From Baekduia soli (GTDB lineage: Bacteria; Actinomycetota; Thermoleophilia; Solirubrobacterales; Solirubrobacteraceae), in NCBI RefSeq assembly GCF_007970665.1, contig NZ_CP042430.1:3782001-3846000 (forward strand): a stretch of DNA of 64,000 nucleotides, in the 5' to 3' direction. The notes beneath the pieces were generated by a model. The model was given only the letters and a program-made list of their open reading frames with translations. It searched no databases and was not told the origin of the DNA. The translations under genes were made by a program, and so were the position numbers. Position 1 is the first letter of the stretch. Every line of letters begins with the position of its first letter. Shown piece by piece: positions 8,474 to 21,356 of this stretch.

Positions 8474-9099
8474 CGGTCGATGGTCCCATGACAACGCGAC
8501 GCCGTCGACTCCACCTCGATTGCCTGAGAAGCCGGTATGCCGACGCCATCCGTCCAGCCGTGGCCTGGCCTCAACACCGCCGGGGCGAGGCGCCCGCGTG
8601 TACCGCCCTCGGCAGGAGGGTGGGCGTGGCGGTCATCGCCAGCGAGCGTCCACGCAGGCGGCGCGTCGTCCGCGCGCGCCGCGGTGTCGGCGGCGAGCAT
8701 CCGCTGGCGATGCCGCACCGAGTCCAGGAAGCCCTCACGGCTGCGGCGGCGGGGAGGCCGCGGTCGACGGGCGGTCGGTGCTGTGCTGCGTGGCCTGCGG
8801 CACGTCGCCAGCCGGTCGCCGTGCGCATGCTCTGGCCTGCTCGCCAGCGTGCCGCTGGGAGGCGGCGGGCTGGCGGGCGATCCTCGGCGGCCGCGGCTAC
8901 GGCCCGTACTCCAGCATCGTCGGACGCCTGCGCGCCGCGCGGATCGCGGACCCGCGAGCTGCTGCGGCCCTGGGGCCGGATCGTCAGACTGTGGCGCGTG
9001 TCCCGGGAGGATTCGAGACACGTTGGGGACACAGACCATGTCAAGCACTCGCACCGCACCTCCTGAATATCGCTGTGCTGCAGGTCCTTCCCTGCCCCT
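8474..9099. other. 626-base region without a clear intact gene; possible zinc-ribbon relic
   Basis: No complete gene found. In the plus frame at about 8778-8950 the translation reads VLCCVACGTSPAGRRAHALA, then CSPACRWEAAGWRAILGGRG and YGPYSSIVGRLRAAR. This looks like a small treble-clef zinc-binding protein (CxxC...CxxxC) of a type seen as short actinobacterial orphans. A GTG at 8778 could start it, but no stop follows for a long way, so it is either decayed or only a piece. The rest is lower-GC than the flanks and shows nothing I can name. Confidence 0.35.
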
Positions 9100-9191
9100 G
9101 GAGCGGCCCGGGGCCGGTGCCCCGAACGGCCTTCAAAGCCGTTGGCGGCGCCTCGACCGCGCCGGGAAGGTTCGACTCCTTCGCCGCTCCG
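9100..9191 (+). tRNA. selC: tRNA-Sec (anticodon TCA)
   Basis: A 92-base selenocysteine tRNA. The acceptor stem has eight pairs (GGAGCGGC at 9100-9107 with GCCGCTCC at 9183-9190) and the discriminator is G9191. The D arm has six pairs and a four-base loop (CGGGGC-CGGT-GCCCCG, 9109-9124). The anticodon arm ACGGC-CTTCAAA-GCCGT (9126-9142) presents TCA at 9133-9135. A long variable arm occupies about 9143-9165. The T arm GAAGG-TTCGACT-CCTTC is at 9166-9182. The 8+5 acceptor/T arrangement and six-pair D stem are specific to bacterial tRNA-Sec. CCA is not encoded. It lies 22 bases before selB and probably shares its promoter. Confidence 0.95.
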
Positions 9192-9213
9192 CTGCCCCGT
9201 CCCCCGTCGACCG

Positions 9214-10715
<1,502 letters not shown>

Positions 10716-10719
<4 letters not shown>

Positions 10720-12058
10720 GCGCCCCGGGCGACGAGGTCCGCGACCGCCTGCGCGCGCTGCCCGCGACCGACCGGCTGGCCGCCCGCCTGGAGGGCGTCA
10801 CCCCGGCCGAGGCCGGCGCCGCAGCGCGCGCCGTGCTCGCCGCCCGGCGCACCGAGCTGCTGGCCGGCGCCGACGGCGAGGCCGACCTGGTCGCCCGCGC
10901 CCGCGAGCATCTGCGGCCCTCGCTGCGCCGCGTGCTCAACGCGACGGGCGTCGTCGTACACACGAACCTCGGTCGCGCGCCGCTGGCGGCCGCGGCCGTG
11001 GCCGCCGTGGCCGAGGCCGCCGCGGGCTACGTCAACCTCGAGCTCGATCTGGCCGCAGGCGTCCGCGGCCGTCGCGACGTCCACGTCGCGGGCCTGCTGG
11101 CCGAGCTCACGGGCGGCCAGGACGCCGTGGTGGTCAACAACGGCGCGGCCGCGACGCTGCTGGCGGCCGCCGCGCTGGCCGGCCCCGGGCGCGCGATCGC
11201 GGTCTCCCGCGGCCAGCTCGTCGAGATCGGCGGGGGCTTCCGGATCCCCGACGTCGTGGCCCAGGCGGGCGCGCGTCTCGTCGAGGTCGGCACGACCAAC
11301 CGCACCCGCGCCGCGGACTTCGCCGCCGCGCTGGCCGACGGCGCCGACGTCATCCTGCGTGTGCACCAGTCCAACTTCCGCACGGTCGGCTTCGTCGCCG
11401 AGGCCACCGTGCAGGAGCTCTGCGGGCTGGGCGCGCCGGTCATCGACGACCTGGGCTCCGGCGTCCTGGCGGCCGGCCCCGGCGTCCTGGACGGCGAGCC
11501 GCCCGTGCGCGAGTCGATCGCCGCCGGCGTGACGCTGGCGTGCTTCAGCGGCGACAAGCTGCTCGGCGGCCCGCAGGCCGGGATCATCGTCGGGACCGCC
11601 GAGGCCGTCGCCGCCTGCCGGCGCCACCCGCTGGCCCGCGCGCTGCGCCTCGGACGCCTGCCCATGGCCGCGCTGGCCGCCACGCTGGCGCTGTACCGCG
11701 ACCCGCGCCGCGCCCTGGCCGAGGTCCCGGTGCTGGCGATGCTCACCGCGCCCGCCGACGTGCTGCGCGCGCGGGCGCAGCGCCTGGCCGACGCCGCCGG
11801 GGCGGCGAGATCGTCGAGGCCACCGCGCGCGTCGGCGGCGGCGCGCTGCCGCTGCTCGAGCTGCCCGGCCCCGTCGTGGCGATCGGCCCGCACGGCTCGG
11901 GCGCCGAGGCACTGGCGGCCCGCCTGCGCCTCGGCGACCCGCCGCTGGTGGCGCGCATCGCCGGCGGCCGCGTCGTCGTCGACCCCCGCACGCTGGGCGA
12001 GGACGAGCTCGACGCGGCCGCCGCGGCGCTGCGCGCGGCGCTGGCCCCGGAGCGCTAG
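10716..12058 (+). CDS. selA: L-seryl-tRNA(Sec) selenium transferase SelA (one frameshift)
   Basis: PLP enzyme that turns Ser-tRNA-Sec into Sec-tRNA-Sec using selenophosphate. Recognisable parts are RRVLNATGVVVHTNLGRAPL, VVVNNGAAATLLAAAAL, GRAIAVSRGQLVEIGGGFRI, VHQSNFRTVGFV and FSGDKLLGGPQAGII, where Lys281 is the expected PLP lysine. At the G run 11797-11800 one G is missing; the correct frame then gives GEIVEATARVGGGALPLLEL and runs to a stop at 12056-12058 with normal family length (about 447 residues). The start is GTG at 10716 within the selB stop. I take the break as a consensus error because sequence on both sides is well conserved. Confidence 0.93.
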
Positions 12059-12213
12059 CGGGCCGGGCGCACCGCCGTGCCGGACCGCGCGTCGCCCGCG
12101 GGCTCGGCGCCCGGGTCGGCGCCGACGAGGTTGCCCTGGAACGCGAAGACCCAGGTCTTGAGCGTGTCGTCCCAGCCGATGGCAGATCCTCCGCCGCGCG
12201 CTGGGCTCGACAT
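12055..12213 (-). CDS. 52-residue protein at the end of the formate dehydrogenase operon, unknown function
   Basis: A short frame starting at ATG 12213 with an excellent ribosome site (GGGAGGAGC ending about seven bases before the start). The protein contains SAIGWDDTLKTWVFAFQGNL and then a soluble Ala/Gly/Asp-rich tail ending at TAG 12055-12057, which overlaps the selA stop on the other strand. It lies 50 bases after the nrfD-like gene in the same direction, so it is probably the last gene of the fdh operon. The aromatic WDDTLKTWVFAFQ segment looks selected rather than random. I do not recognise a family; it could be an assembly helper or small subunit, which is a guess. Confidence 0.55.
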   Translation of the reverse strand: MSSPARGGGSAIGWDDTLKTWVFAFQGNLVGADPGAEPAGDARSGTAVRPAR

Positions 12214-12263
12214 CGTGCTGCTCCTCCCGTCGGCGGCGTCGGACGACGCCGGTGTTCCCGCGA

Positions 12264-13478
12264 TCAGCGGTGGTGCACCACGTCCATGTCCAGCGGCGCC
12301 TCGTCACGGGTCGCCCGGGCGCGGGCCATCCGCGCGACGGCCTCGTCGTCGTGGGCCGAGGAGCGTCCCGAGAGCACCCACGCGAAGCGGAAGCACAGCG
12401 CCGAACCCATGAACGCGACGCTGGCGACGTGGTGGGGCAGCGTCCCGCCGCGCGGACCGAGCAGCCGCAGCGCCAGCCCGCCGCGGGCCAGCCACTTGGC
12501 GCCGGAGAACCAGTGCGCGCCGACGCCCTCCTCCAGCACGGAGGCCAGCCGGCCCAGGTGATGGTGGTTGAGCTCGGAGAGGATCAGCTCGGCGGCCATC
12601 GCCCCGCTCTCGACGCGCCCGAGCGCCTCGCGCGTCGGGTGGCCCTCCGGCATGCCGGTGGCCACAAGCACCAGGCGGGTGGCCGCGGCGCCCGTCAGCG
12701 TGGCGGTCGAGACGAAGATCGGGCCCAGCGACAGGCGGCTGCGCGCCCACACCGGCACGGCGGTGGAGGCCAGCAGGACGCCGGTGTAGGACCCCAGGTA
12801 GCCGCCGACGACCGCGGTGCCCGCGCCCAGGGCGGTGGCCGTGCGCCGGCGGCCGAGCACGTCGGCGCCGACGGCGCAGGACGCCAGGCCGCCGAACAGC
12901 GTCAGGCACCACGACCCCATCGACATGGGCGACCGCGGCTTGAAGATGCGCAGCATCCTGTAGAAGCGCTCGGGCCGTCCCAGGTCCATGACCAGCAGCG
13001 GCGGCGACGGGGCGAGCGCACCGAGGGCGACCTTGCGCGCCACGCGCGCCGAGCGGTCGTCGCCGGCCAGGTCGCAGGCCAGCGCCACGAACGACGCGCC
13101 GGCGGCCATCCCGCCGAACCAGAAGTACAGCGGCACCTCCCACGTCCACACGGGCGCCTTCATCATCGGCCCCTGGACGACCTCCGGCGGCTCGCCGCGG
13201 CGGGCGCGGAGGTTGGCCCGGGCCACCTGCTCCGCGGGCGGCGCCTCGTCCGTCGCGTAGTCCGTGCGGCCGCGGAAGATGCTCGACCAGCGGGCGTCGC
13301 GCCAGGCGCGCTGGTGCAGGCCCACCGCCGCGGCGGGGACGGCGCGGCGCCAGGAGGCCGGGCCGCCGGGCACGCCCGTGGCGGCGGTCATGTCGCGCGG
13401 CCCGCTGCGGGCCGACTCCCCGCGCTCGCGCTCGTCGGCGCGCGCGGCGTCGGCGCGCGCGGCGTCCTGGTCGCTCAT
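12264..13478 (-). CDS. nrfD: NrfD/PsrC-type membrane subunit of formate dehydrogenase
   Basis: A 404-residue integral membrane protein. A charged N-terminal region of about 120 residues leads into WTWEVPLYFWFGGMAAGASF, the signature start of NrfD/PsrC subunits, followed by several membrane helices (LVMDLGRPERFYRMLRIFKP, MSMGSWCLTLFGGLASCAVG, YTGVLLASTAVPVWA). The D-L-G-R-P-x-R-F motif is typical of the family's quinone-site region. It should anchor the enzyme and pass electrons from the Fe-S subunit to quinone. The start ATG overlaps the fdhB stop by four bases. Third gene of the operon. Confidence 0.92.
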   Translation of the reverse strand: MSDQDAARADAARADERERGESARSGPRDMTAATGVPGGPASWRRAVPAAAVGLHQRAWRDARWSSIFRGRTDYATDEAPPAEQVARANLRARRGEPPEVVQGPMMKAPVWTWEVPLYFWFGGMAAGASFVALACDLAGDDRSARVARKVALGALAPSPPLLVMDLGRPERFYRMLRIFKPRSPMSMGSWCLTLFGGLASCAVGADVLGRRRTATALGAGTAVVGGYLGSYTGVLLASTAVPVWARSRLSLGPIFVSTATLTGAAATRLVLVATGMPEGHPTREALGRVESGAMAAELILSELNHHHLGRLASVLEEGVGAHWFSGAKWLARGGLALRLLGPRGGTLPHHVASVAFMGSALCFRFAWVLSGRSSAHDDEAVARMARARATRDEAPLDMDVVHHR

Positions 13479-14599
13479 GTCCCCTCCCGGTCCCGCCGGC
13501 GGTGCCGGCCGGCGCGTACGTCGCGCACGAGCTCCAGGGCGCCGGTGGCGGCCGCCAGCATCGTCAGCGCGCCCGGGCCCTTGCGGTCGTGCGGGAACCG
13601 GAACGCCAGGGCGACGCCGGCCGCCGCGGCGAAGCCCGCGCCGACTGCCGCCAACGTGGCGGGCACGACGTTCTCCTGGATCGGCGAGTCGGCCTCGGCC
13701 GGCAGGCCGTAGCGCTCGGGCAGCTCGGTGAGCAGGAAGAACGCACCGAGGCCGCCGGCGATCTCCCGGCCCTCGGGATCGCCGGCGCCGTAGAGCCAGG
13801 CGCCCTCCAGGCCGCGCTCGTGGAGCCTGGCGACGCGGCGCCGCGCGACCTCGACGAGCTCGTCGTGGGGACCGAACTGGATGGAGTCGGTCGGGCAGGC
13901 CTTGGCGCACGCGGGCTCCAGCCCGTCCTGGAGGCGGTCGTAGCAGAGCGTGCACTTCGCGGCCCGCCCGTCGTGGGGGTCGCGGTCCACGACGCCGAAC
14001 GGGCAGGACGGGATGCAGTAGCCGCAGCCGTTGCAGATGTCGGCCTGCAGCACGACCGTCTCGAACTCCGTGCGGATCAGCGCGCCGGTCGGGCACGCGT
14101 CCATGCACCCGGCGTTCGTGCAGTGCTTGCAGACGTCGGACATGAAGATCCAGCGGTCCATGTCGGCCACGGCCTGCGCGACGTCGACGCTCGCGGCGGC
14201 CCCGCCGGCCTGCGCGAGATCGATCAGGTCGGGGATCTCGTCCTCGGTGACCCCGGACGCGGCGTCGGCCAGCGCGGTCGCCGGGATGTGCGGCAGCGCT
14301 CCGCCCGCGCCCTGCTCCAGCGCGCGGCGGGCCTCGTCGCGCTGGACCTCGGACGGCTCGAGCAGCTCGACGAAGCGCACGTGGCGCCACGTCGCGGCGC
14401 CCAGCGCGGCTGTGTGGTCGTAGGAGCCGCCGCGGCGGAACTCCGAGCCGTCGGACGGCAGGTCGTTCCACTGCTTGCACGCGACCTCGCACGCCTTGCA
14501 GCCGATGCACACGGTCGTGTCGGTGAAGAAGCCCATCCGCTGGGCGCCGTCGCGGTGGACGGAGATCTCGCTCGGTGCGGCGTGCGGGCCGGTGGTCAT
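13475..14599 (-). CDS. fdhB: formate dehydrogenase iron-sulfur subunit (four [4Fe-4S])
   Basis: A 374-residue electron-transfer subunit. Four cysteine clusters are visible: CIGCKACEVACKQWND, CKHCTNAGCMDACPTGAL, CNGCGYCIPSCPFGVV and CTLCYDRLQDGLEPACAKAC, as in FdnH/FdhB proteins. A charged insertion of about 90 residues lies between the first and second clusters. Near the end, VPATLAAVGAGFAAAAGVAL is a possible single membrane helix. The start ATG at 14597-14599 overlaps the fdhA stop by one base (TGATG), so translation is probably coupled. It would take electrons from FdhA and pass them to the NrfD-like subunit. Confidence 0.95.
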   Translation of the reverse strand: MTTGPHAAPSEISVHRDGAQRMGFFTDTTVCIGCKACEVACKQWNDLPSDGSEFRRGGSYDHTAALGAATWRHVRFVELLEPSEVQRDEARRALEQGAGGALPHIPATALADAASGVTEDEIPDLIDLAQAGGAAASVDVAQAVADMDRWIFMSDVCKHCTNAGCMDACPTGALIRTEFETVVLQADICNGCGYCIPSCPFGVVDRDPHDGRAAKCTLCYDRLQDGLEPACAKACPTDSIQFGPHDELVEVARRRVARLHERGLEGAWLYGAGDPEGREIAGGLGAFFLLTELPERYGLPAEADSPIQENVVPATLAAVGAGFAAAAGVALAFRFPHDRKGPGALTMLAAATGALELVRDVRAGRHRRRDREGT

Positions 14600-17500
14600 C
14601 AGGCCTGGTGGGAGGAGCGGAGCTTGGGCTGCTCGGCCGGGTGCTCGCGGTCGGGCGCGCTGTGGCCGTGCGGGACGTTGGTGATCGCCGACGTCGCCGG
14701 CGTGGGCCGCCGGCCGGCGCGCACGTCGCACGTCAGCGCCTTGGTCGTCTCGATGCTCACGTTGGGGTCGCCGGAGAGGTGCAGCAGGTCGTTGATGCTG
14801 TCGCCGGTGCTCGCCCCGCTGTAGCCCCAGTGGTAGGGCACCGCGACCTGGTGGACGATCTGCCCGGGCCCGTCGCCGATGCGCAGCGGGCGCATCCGCT
14901 CGGTGACCTTCGCCCGCGCCTCGATCTCGCCGCGCTCGGTGGCGATCACCATCCAGCCACCATCCTCGATCCCGCGACTGGCCGCCAGCACGGGATCGAT
15001 CTCGGCGAACATCTGGGGCTGCAGCTCGTTGAGCCAGGGCAGCGTGCGGCTCATGCCGCCGACCGTGTGGTGCTCGGTCAGCCGGAACGTCGTCAGCACG
15101 CATGGCCACCTCGGGTCGGCGGTGGCGTTGACCGGGTTGTCGGGGCGCTCCCAGCGGATCGCCACCGGGTTGGCCCCGATCTCGGGGTACAGCAGGTTGG
15201 TCACGGGCGACTCGATCGGCTCGTAGTGCGTCGGCATCGGCCCGTCGAGCAGGCCGGATGGCGAGAAGAGCCAGGCGCGCCCGTCGCCCATCATGATGAA
15301 CGGCTCGTCGCCGGAGATGGCATCCATGCCGCGGGCATCGTCGGGCGCGCGGTAGTCCGGCGGCTTGTCCACCGGGAAGTCCGGGACGTCGTAGCCCGTC
15401 CACCTCCCCGCCTCCGCGTCCCACCAGACGTACTTCTTGCGCTCGCTCCACGGCCGGCCCTGCGGGTCGGCCGAGGCGCGGTTGTAGAGCATGCGCCGGT
15501 TGGCCGGCCACGCCCAGCCCCACTCGGGCGAGACCCAGCCGCCCTCGGGGTCCTCGATCGGCCCGGGATCGCGGCGACGCGCCTGGTTGACGCCGTCGGC
15601 CATCACGCCGCTGTAGATCCAGCACCCGCACGCCGTCGAGCCGTCGGCGTGCAGCTGGGCGAAGCCGGGCACGGGGGCGCCGGTGGCCACGTCGTAGCCG
15701 TTGATCTCGCGCAGGACGTCCTCGGCGTGGGGCTCGCGCTCCGGACCGTGCTCCTCGTAGGGCCAGTGGAGGTTGACGATCGGCCAGTCGCGGGGCTCCT
15801 CGGAGCCCGCGTAGTGGGCCATCACCCGCTTGGTCAGGTGGTGCATGAACCACAGCTCGCTGCGGGCATCGCCGGGCGGCGCCAGGGCCTTGTCGCGCCA
15901 CTGGACCATGCGCTGGGTCTGGGTGAACGATCCCTCCTTCTCGACGTGCGCGGCGGCGGGCATGAGGAAGACCTCGGTCTCGATGTCCTCGGGGCGGACC
16001 TCGCCGGCCTGGACCTCGGGGGCATCGCGCCAGAACGTCGCGGTCTCGATCTCGGCGAGGTCGCGGACCACCAGCCACTTCATGTTGCGCAGCGCGCGGC
16101 GCATCAGGCCGCCGTTCTGGGAGCCGATCGCCGGGTTCTGCCCCATCGCGAACAGCCCGTCCAGCCCCCCGTCGACGGCGCGCATCATCGTCGGGAAGTG
16201 CGCGTGGTTGCCGGTGATCTTCGGCAGATGGCCGAAGCCGTAGTCGTTGTCCTCGGTCGCCGCATCGCCGAACCAGGCCTTCAGCAGCGAGACGATGTAC
16301 TTGTCGAAGTTCGACCACCAGCCCCGGTCGGCGGCGAGGGAGCCGATGTAGTCGGCCAGCGTCAGCTCCTCCTCACGTGCTCGCGGCATGTGCAGGTAGC
16401 CGGGCAGCAGGTCATACAGCGTGGGGATGTCGCTCGAGCCCTGAATCGTCGCGTGGCCGCGCATGGCCATGATGCCCCCGCCCGGGCGCCCGATGTTGCC
16501 CAGCAGCAGCTGCAGGATCGCGCCGGTGCGGATGATCTGCACGCCGATGGACTGCTGCGTCCACCCGACGGCGTAGCACAGCGCGGTCGTCCGCTCGCGG
16601 CCGGAGTTCTCGATGAGCGTGCGCGCGACGTCGTGGAACTGCTCCTCGGGGATGCCGCAGATCCGCGACACCATCTCGGGCGTGTACCGGGCGTAGTGCC
16701 GGCGCAGCAGCTGCAGGACGCAGCGCGGATGCTGCAGCGTCTCGTCGCGCGGCACCGCCCCGGTGAGCATGCCGGCGCCGGTGTGCTCATCGAAGGCCTG
16801 CGTGGCGTGCTCGCGCACGCCGTCGGAGGCGCACACTTCGCCGCCCTCGTACATCCAGGAGCTGCGGTCGTAGGTGCCCGTCTCGGGGTCGAAGCCCGAG
16901 AAGACGCCGCCGAGGTCCTCGGTGTCGGCGAACCGCTCGTTGATGATCGTCGAGGCGTTCGTGTAGTGGAGGACGTACTCCTTGAAGTAGGACTCGGTCT
17001 CCAGGACGTGGCGGATGATCCCGCCCAGGAACGCGATGTCGGTCCCGGCGCGGATCGGCACGTGCTGGGTCGCCGACGCGCCCGTGCGGCCGAAGCGCGG
17101 GTCGACGTGGATGACCTTGGCGCCCCGCTCCTTGGCGCGCATCACCCAGCGGAAGCCGACCGGGTGCGCCTCGGCCAGGTTGGAGCCCTGGATGAGGATG
17201 CAGTCGGCGTTCTGCAGGTCCTGCTGGAACGAGGTGGCGCCTCCGCGCCCGAACGAGGTCCCCAGACCGGGGACCGTGCTCGAGTGTCATATCCGCGCCT
17301 GGTTCTCGATCTGCACGGCGCCCATCGCCGTGAAGGACTTGCGGATGAGGTAGTTCTCCTCGTTGTCCAGCGTGGCGCCGCCGAGGTGGGCGAAGCCGAG
17401 CGTGCGATCCACGCGCCGGCCGTGCTCGTCGGTGTCCTGCCAGCCGTTCTCGCGGGCGGCGATGACGCGCTCGGCGATCATGTCCATCGCCGTCTCGAGG

Positions 17501-17852
17501 TCGAGCTCCTCCCACTCGGTGCCCGCGGGCGCCGGTAGAGGACCTTCGTCAGCCGGCCGGGCTGCTGGACGAGCTGGCGCGACGCCGAGCCCTTGGGGCA
17601 CAGCGTGCCCTGGTTGACCGGCGACCGCGGGTGGCCCTCGATGTCGACGAGCTCGCCGTCGCGGGTGTAGACGACCTGGGCGCAGCCCACCGCGCAGTAC
17701 GGGCAGACCGACTCGGCGACGTCCAGGCCCGCGATGCGCGCGCCGGCCTCCCGCGTCGCCCGCGACGCGGCGTGCGGCCCCATGCCCCAGTCGGCGGCAC
17801 GGCCGACGACGGGCAGCTCACGGAGCCGGGCGAATGACTTGGGACGTCCCAC
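14599..17852 (-). CDS. fdhA: formate dehydrogenase catalytic subunit, selenoprotein (UGA at 17287-17289; one frameshift)
   Basis: Molybdenum/tungsten-bis-MGD enzyme oxidising formate, about 1,084 residues. The N-terminal [4Fe-4S] ligands are in VCPYCAVGCAQ (Cys50, 53, 57) and LCPKG (Cys85). QIENQARI is followed by an in-frame TGA and then HSSTVPGLGTSFGRGGAT, exactly where Sec sits in Sec-FDHs (about residue 189). The frame then runs open to 14601. One base is missing near 17533: CTCTACCGGCGCCC should give LYRAPAGTEWEELDLE. The GTG at 17852 is my start. No Tat motif is seen, as in this actinobacterial subfamily. First gene of the fdhA-fdhB-nrfD operon. Confidence 0.94.
17257..17289 (-). promoter_or_regulatory. 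selenocysteine UGA codon and bacterial SECIS hairpin
   Basis: On the minus strand the TGA (17287-17289) is followed after 11 bases by a perfect stem GGTCCCC/GGGGACC (17257-17275) closing a five-base loop GGTCT. In E. coli fdhF the SECIS also begins 11 bases after UGA and has an AGGUCU loop, whose G and U contact SelB. Spacing and loop both match. The stem lies inside the coding frame and encodes part of TVPGLGT. It recruits SelB so that UGA is read as selenocysteine. Confidence 0.92.
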
Positions 17853-17982
17853 GCACCGACCATCCTGCCCGATCCACGCAAGACACACCCCGATCGTGCG
17901 CGCCGGCGCCGATGCACGCGGGGGCCAGGTCGGGTAGACGTAGGGCGCAGCGCGTCCCCCCCCACGTCGCAGGAGGCACTCC

Positions 17983-19613
<1,631 letters not shown>

Positions 19614-19620
<7 letters not shown>

Positions 19621-21314
19621 CGCTCGCGCCGGACCGTGGCGCGCTTGCCCTTGATCGTCGCGCCGCGCAGCGCGGTGATCACCGCGTCGGCGGCCGCCTC
19701 GGGCACCTCGACGAGCGAGAAGCGGTCGGCGATCTCGATCGCCCCGATCTCCCGGCCGCTGAGTTGGGACTCGTTGGCGATCGCCCCGACGAGGTCCTGC
19801 GGGCGGATCCCCGCGTTGCGCCCGGCGTTGACGAACAGGCGCGTCATGTCGGCGGCCGGGATGCGCTCGCGCCGCGCCGCGCGGCCGGCGGGCGCGCCCC
19901 CGGACCGCGGCCCCGGGGCGGCGCGAGCCGGCTTCTCGGGCCGCGCCGGGCGCGGCCGCACGTCGGGGATCTCCTGCTCGTCGGTGACGTTGCCGCCCGC
20001 CTCGTGGGCGAGCTTGACGGCGGCCAGGGCGATCTCCATGAGGTCGTGCTCGTCGGCCAGCGTGTTGACCACGACCCGGAACGGGTCCAACCCGCCCTCC
20101 AGCAGCGCCTCCTGCAGCGAGGCGCGGGTCATGTCCAGGCGGCGCTCGCGCAGGTCGGCGATCGTCGGGACCGTCTCGATGACCAGGCGACGGCCCGTCG
20201 TGCGCTCGATCGCCTTGAGCATGCGGTGCTCGCGGGGCTGGGCGAGCGTGATCGCCACGCCCTCGCGCCCGGCGCGGCCCACGCGGCCGATGCGGTGCAC
20301 GTAGGCCTCGGGCGCCGCGGGAACGTCGTAGTTGATGACGTGCGTGAGCTGGTCGATGTCCAGCCCGCGGGCCGCCACGTCGGTCGCCACGAGCAGGTCG
20401 GCGGTACCCGCCCGCACGCGGGCCACGACCCGGCTGCGGCCCTCCTGGGTCATCCCGCCGTGCAGGGCCTCGGCGCGATAGCCGCGACCGTTGAGCTGCT
20501 CGGTGAGCGTGTCGACCTCGTCGCGGGTGCGGCAGAACACGAGCGCCGCCGCCGGCGACTCGAGGTCGAGCACGCGGCCCAGCGCGGCGGGCTTGTGCTC
20601 GCGGGCGACGATGTAGGCGCTCTGGCGCACGAGCGGCGCCTCGCCCGCCGGGGTCGAGGCGTCCCCCATGCGGATCGTCACGGGATCGGTGAGGTGGCTG
20701 CGGGCCATCCGGTTGATGCGCGCGGGCATCGTCGCCGAGAACAGGACGGTCTGGCGCCCGGCGGGGGTGTCGGCCAGGATCGCCTCGATGTCCTCCGCGA
20801 AGCCCATGTCGAGCATCTCGTCGGCCTCGTCGAGGACGATCGTGTCCAGGTCGGCGGGGCGCAGCGTGCGGCGGCCGATGTGGTCGAGGGCCCGGCCCGG
20901 CGTGGCCACGACGACGTCCACGCCGCGGTCCAGCGCCTTCAGCTGGCGGGTGATGGGCTGGCCGCCGTAGATCGGCAGGACCCGCGCGCCGGCGGCCCGG
21001 CCGTAGCGGTGCACGGCCTCGGAGACCTGCATCGCCAGCTCGCGGGTCGGCACGAGCACGAGCGCCGACGGACGGCCGCCGCGGTCGGCGCGGGCGGCCA
21101 GGCGCTGCACGAGCGGCAGCGCGAACGCGGCGGTCTTGCCCGTGCCCGTCGCGGCCTGGCCGAGGAGGTCGCGGCCCGCGAGCAGCGGCGGGATGGCCTC
21201 GCGCTGGATGGGCGTGGGCTCCTCGTAGCCGAGGCCGGAGAGGACGTCGACGAGGGCGTCGGTGAGGCCGGTGGCGGCGAATCCGGCGGGGTCCTGCGGG
21301 AGATCTGAGGTCAT
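19614..21314 (-). CDS. DEAD-box RNA helicase with C-terminal DbpA-like RNA-binding domain
   Basis: A 566-residue helicase. The Q motif is PTPIQREAIPPLL, motif I AATGTGKTAAF, motif II VLDEADEMLDMGF, motif III FSATMPARI and motif VI HRIGRVGRAGREG. After a basic linker (about 455-490) the end from DMTRLFVNAGRNAGIRPQDL to VITALRGATIKGKRATVRRE is a DbpA/CsdA-type RNA-binding domain. This layout is that of DeaD/CsdA proteins that help ribosome assembly and RNA decay, often at low temperature. It converges with the acyl-CoA synthetase and is divergent from the HU gene 40 bases away. Confidence 0.95.
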
Positions 21315-21356
21315 GGGGGCCCGCGCAGGCTACCGCCGGTTCTGTACGTTGACGTG

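Noticed and set aside
11797-11800. Programmed frameshift in selA
   Set aside because: No slippery heptamer with downstream structure typical of such sites, and the same kind of one-base error recurs in unrelated genes.
17281-17292. Reading the fdhA TGA as a true stop (pseudogene)
   Set aside because: Conserved FDH sequence continues in the same frame right after it, a SECIS follows at the correct distance, and selA, selB, selC and selD are nearby.
14575-17538. Long plus-strand frame antisense to fdhA
   Set aside because: Same cause; fdhA motifs on the minus strand are unambiguous.
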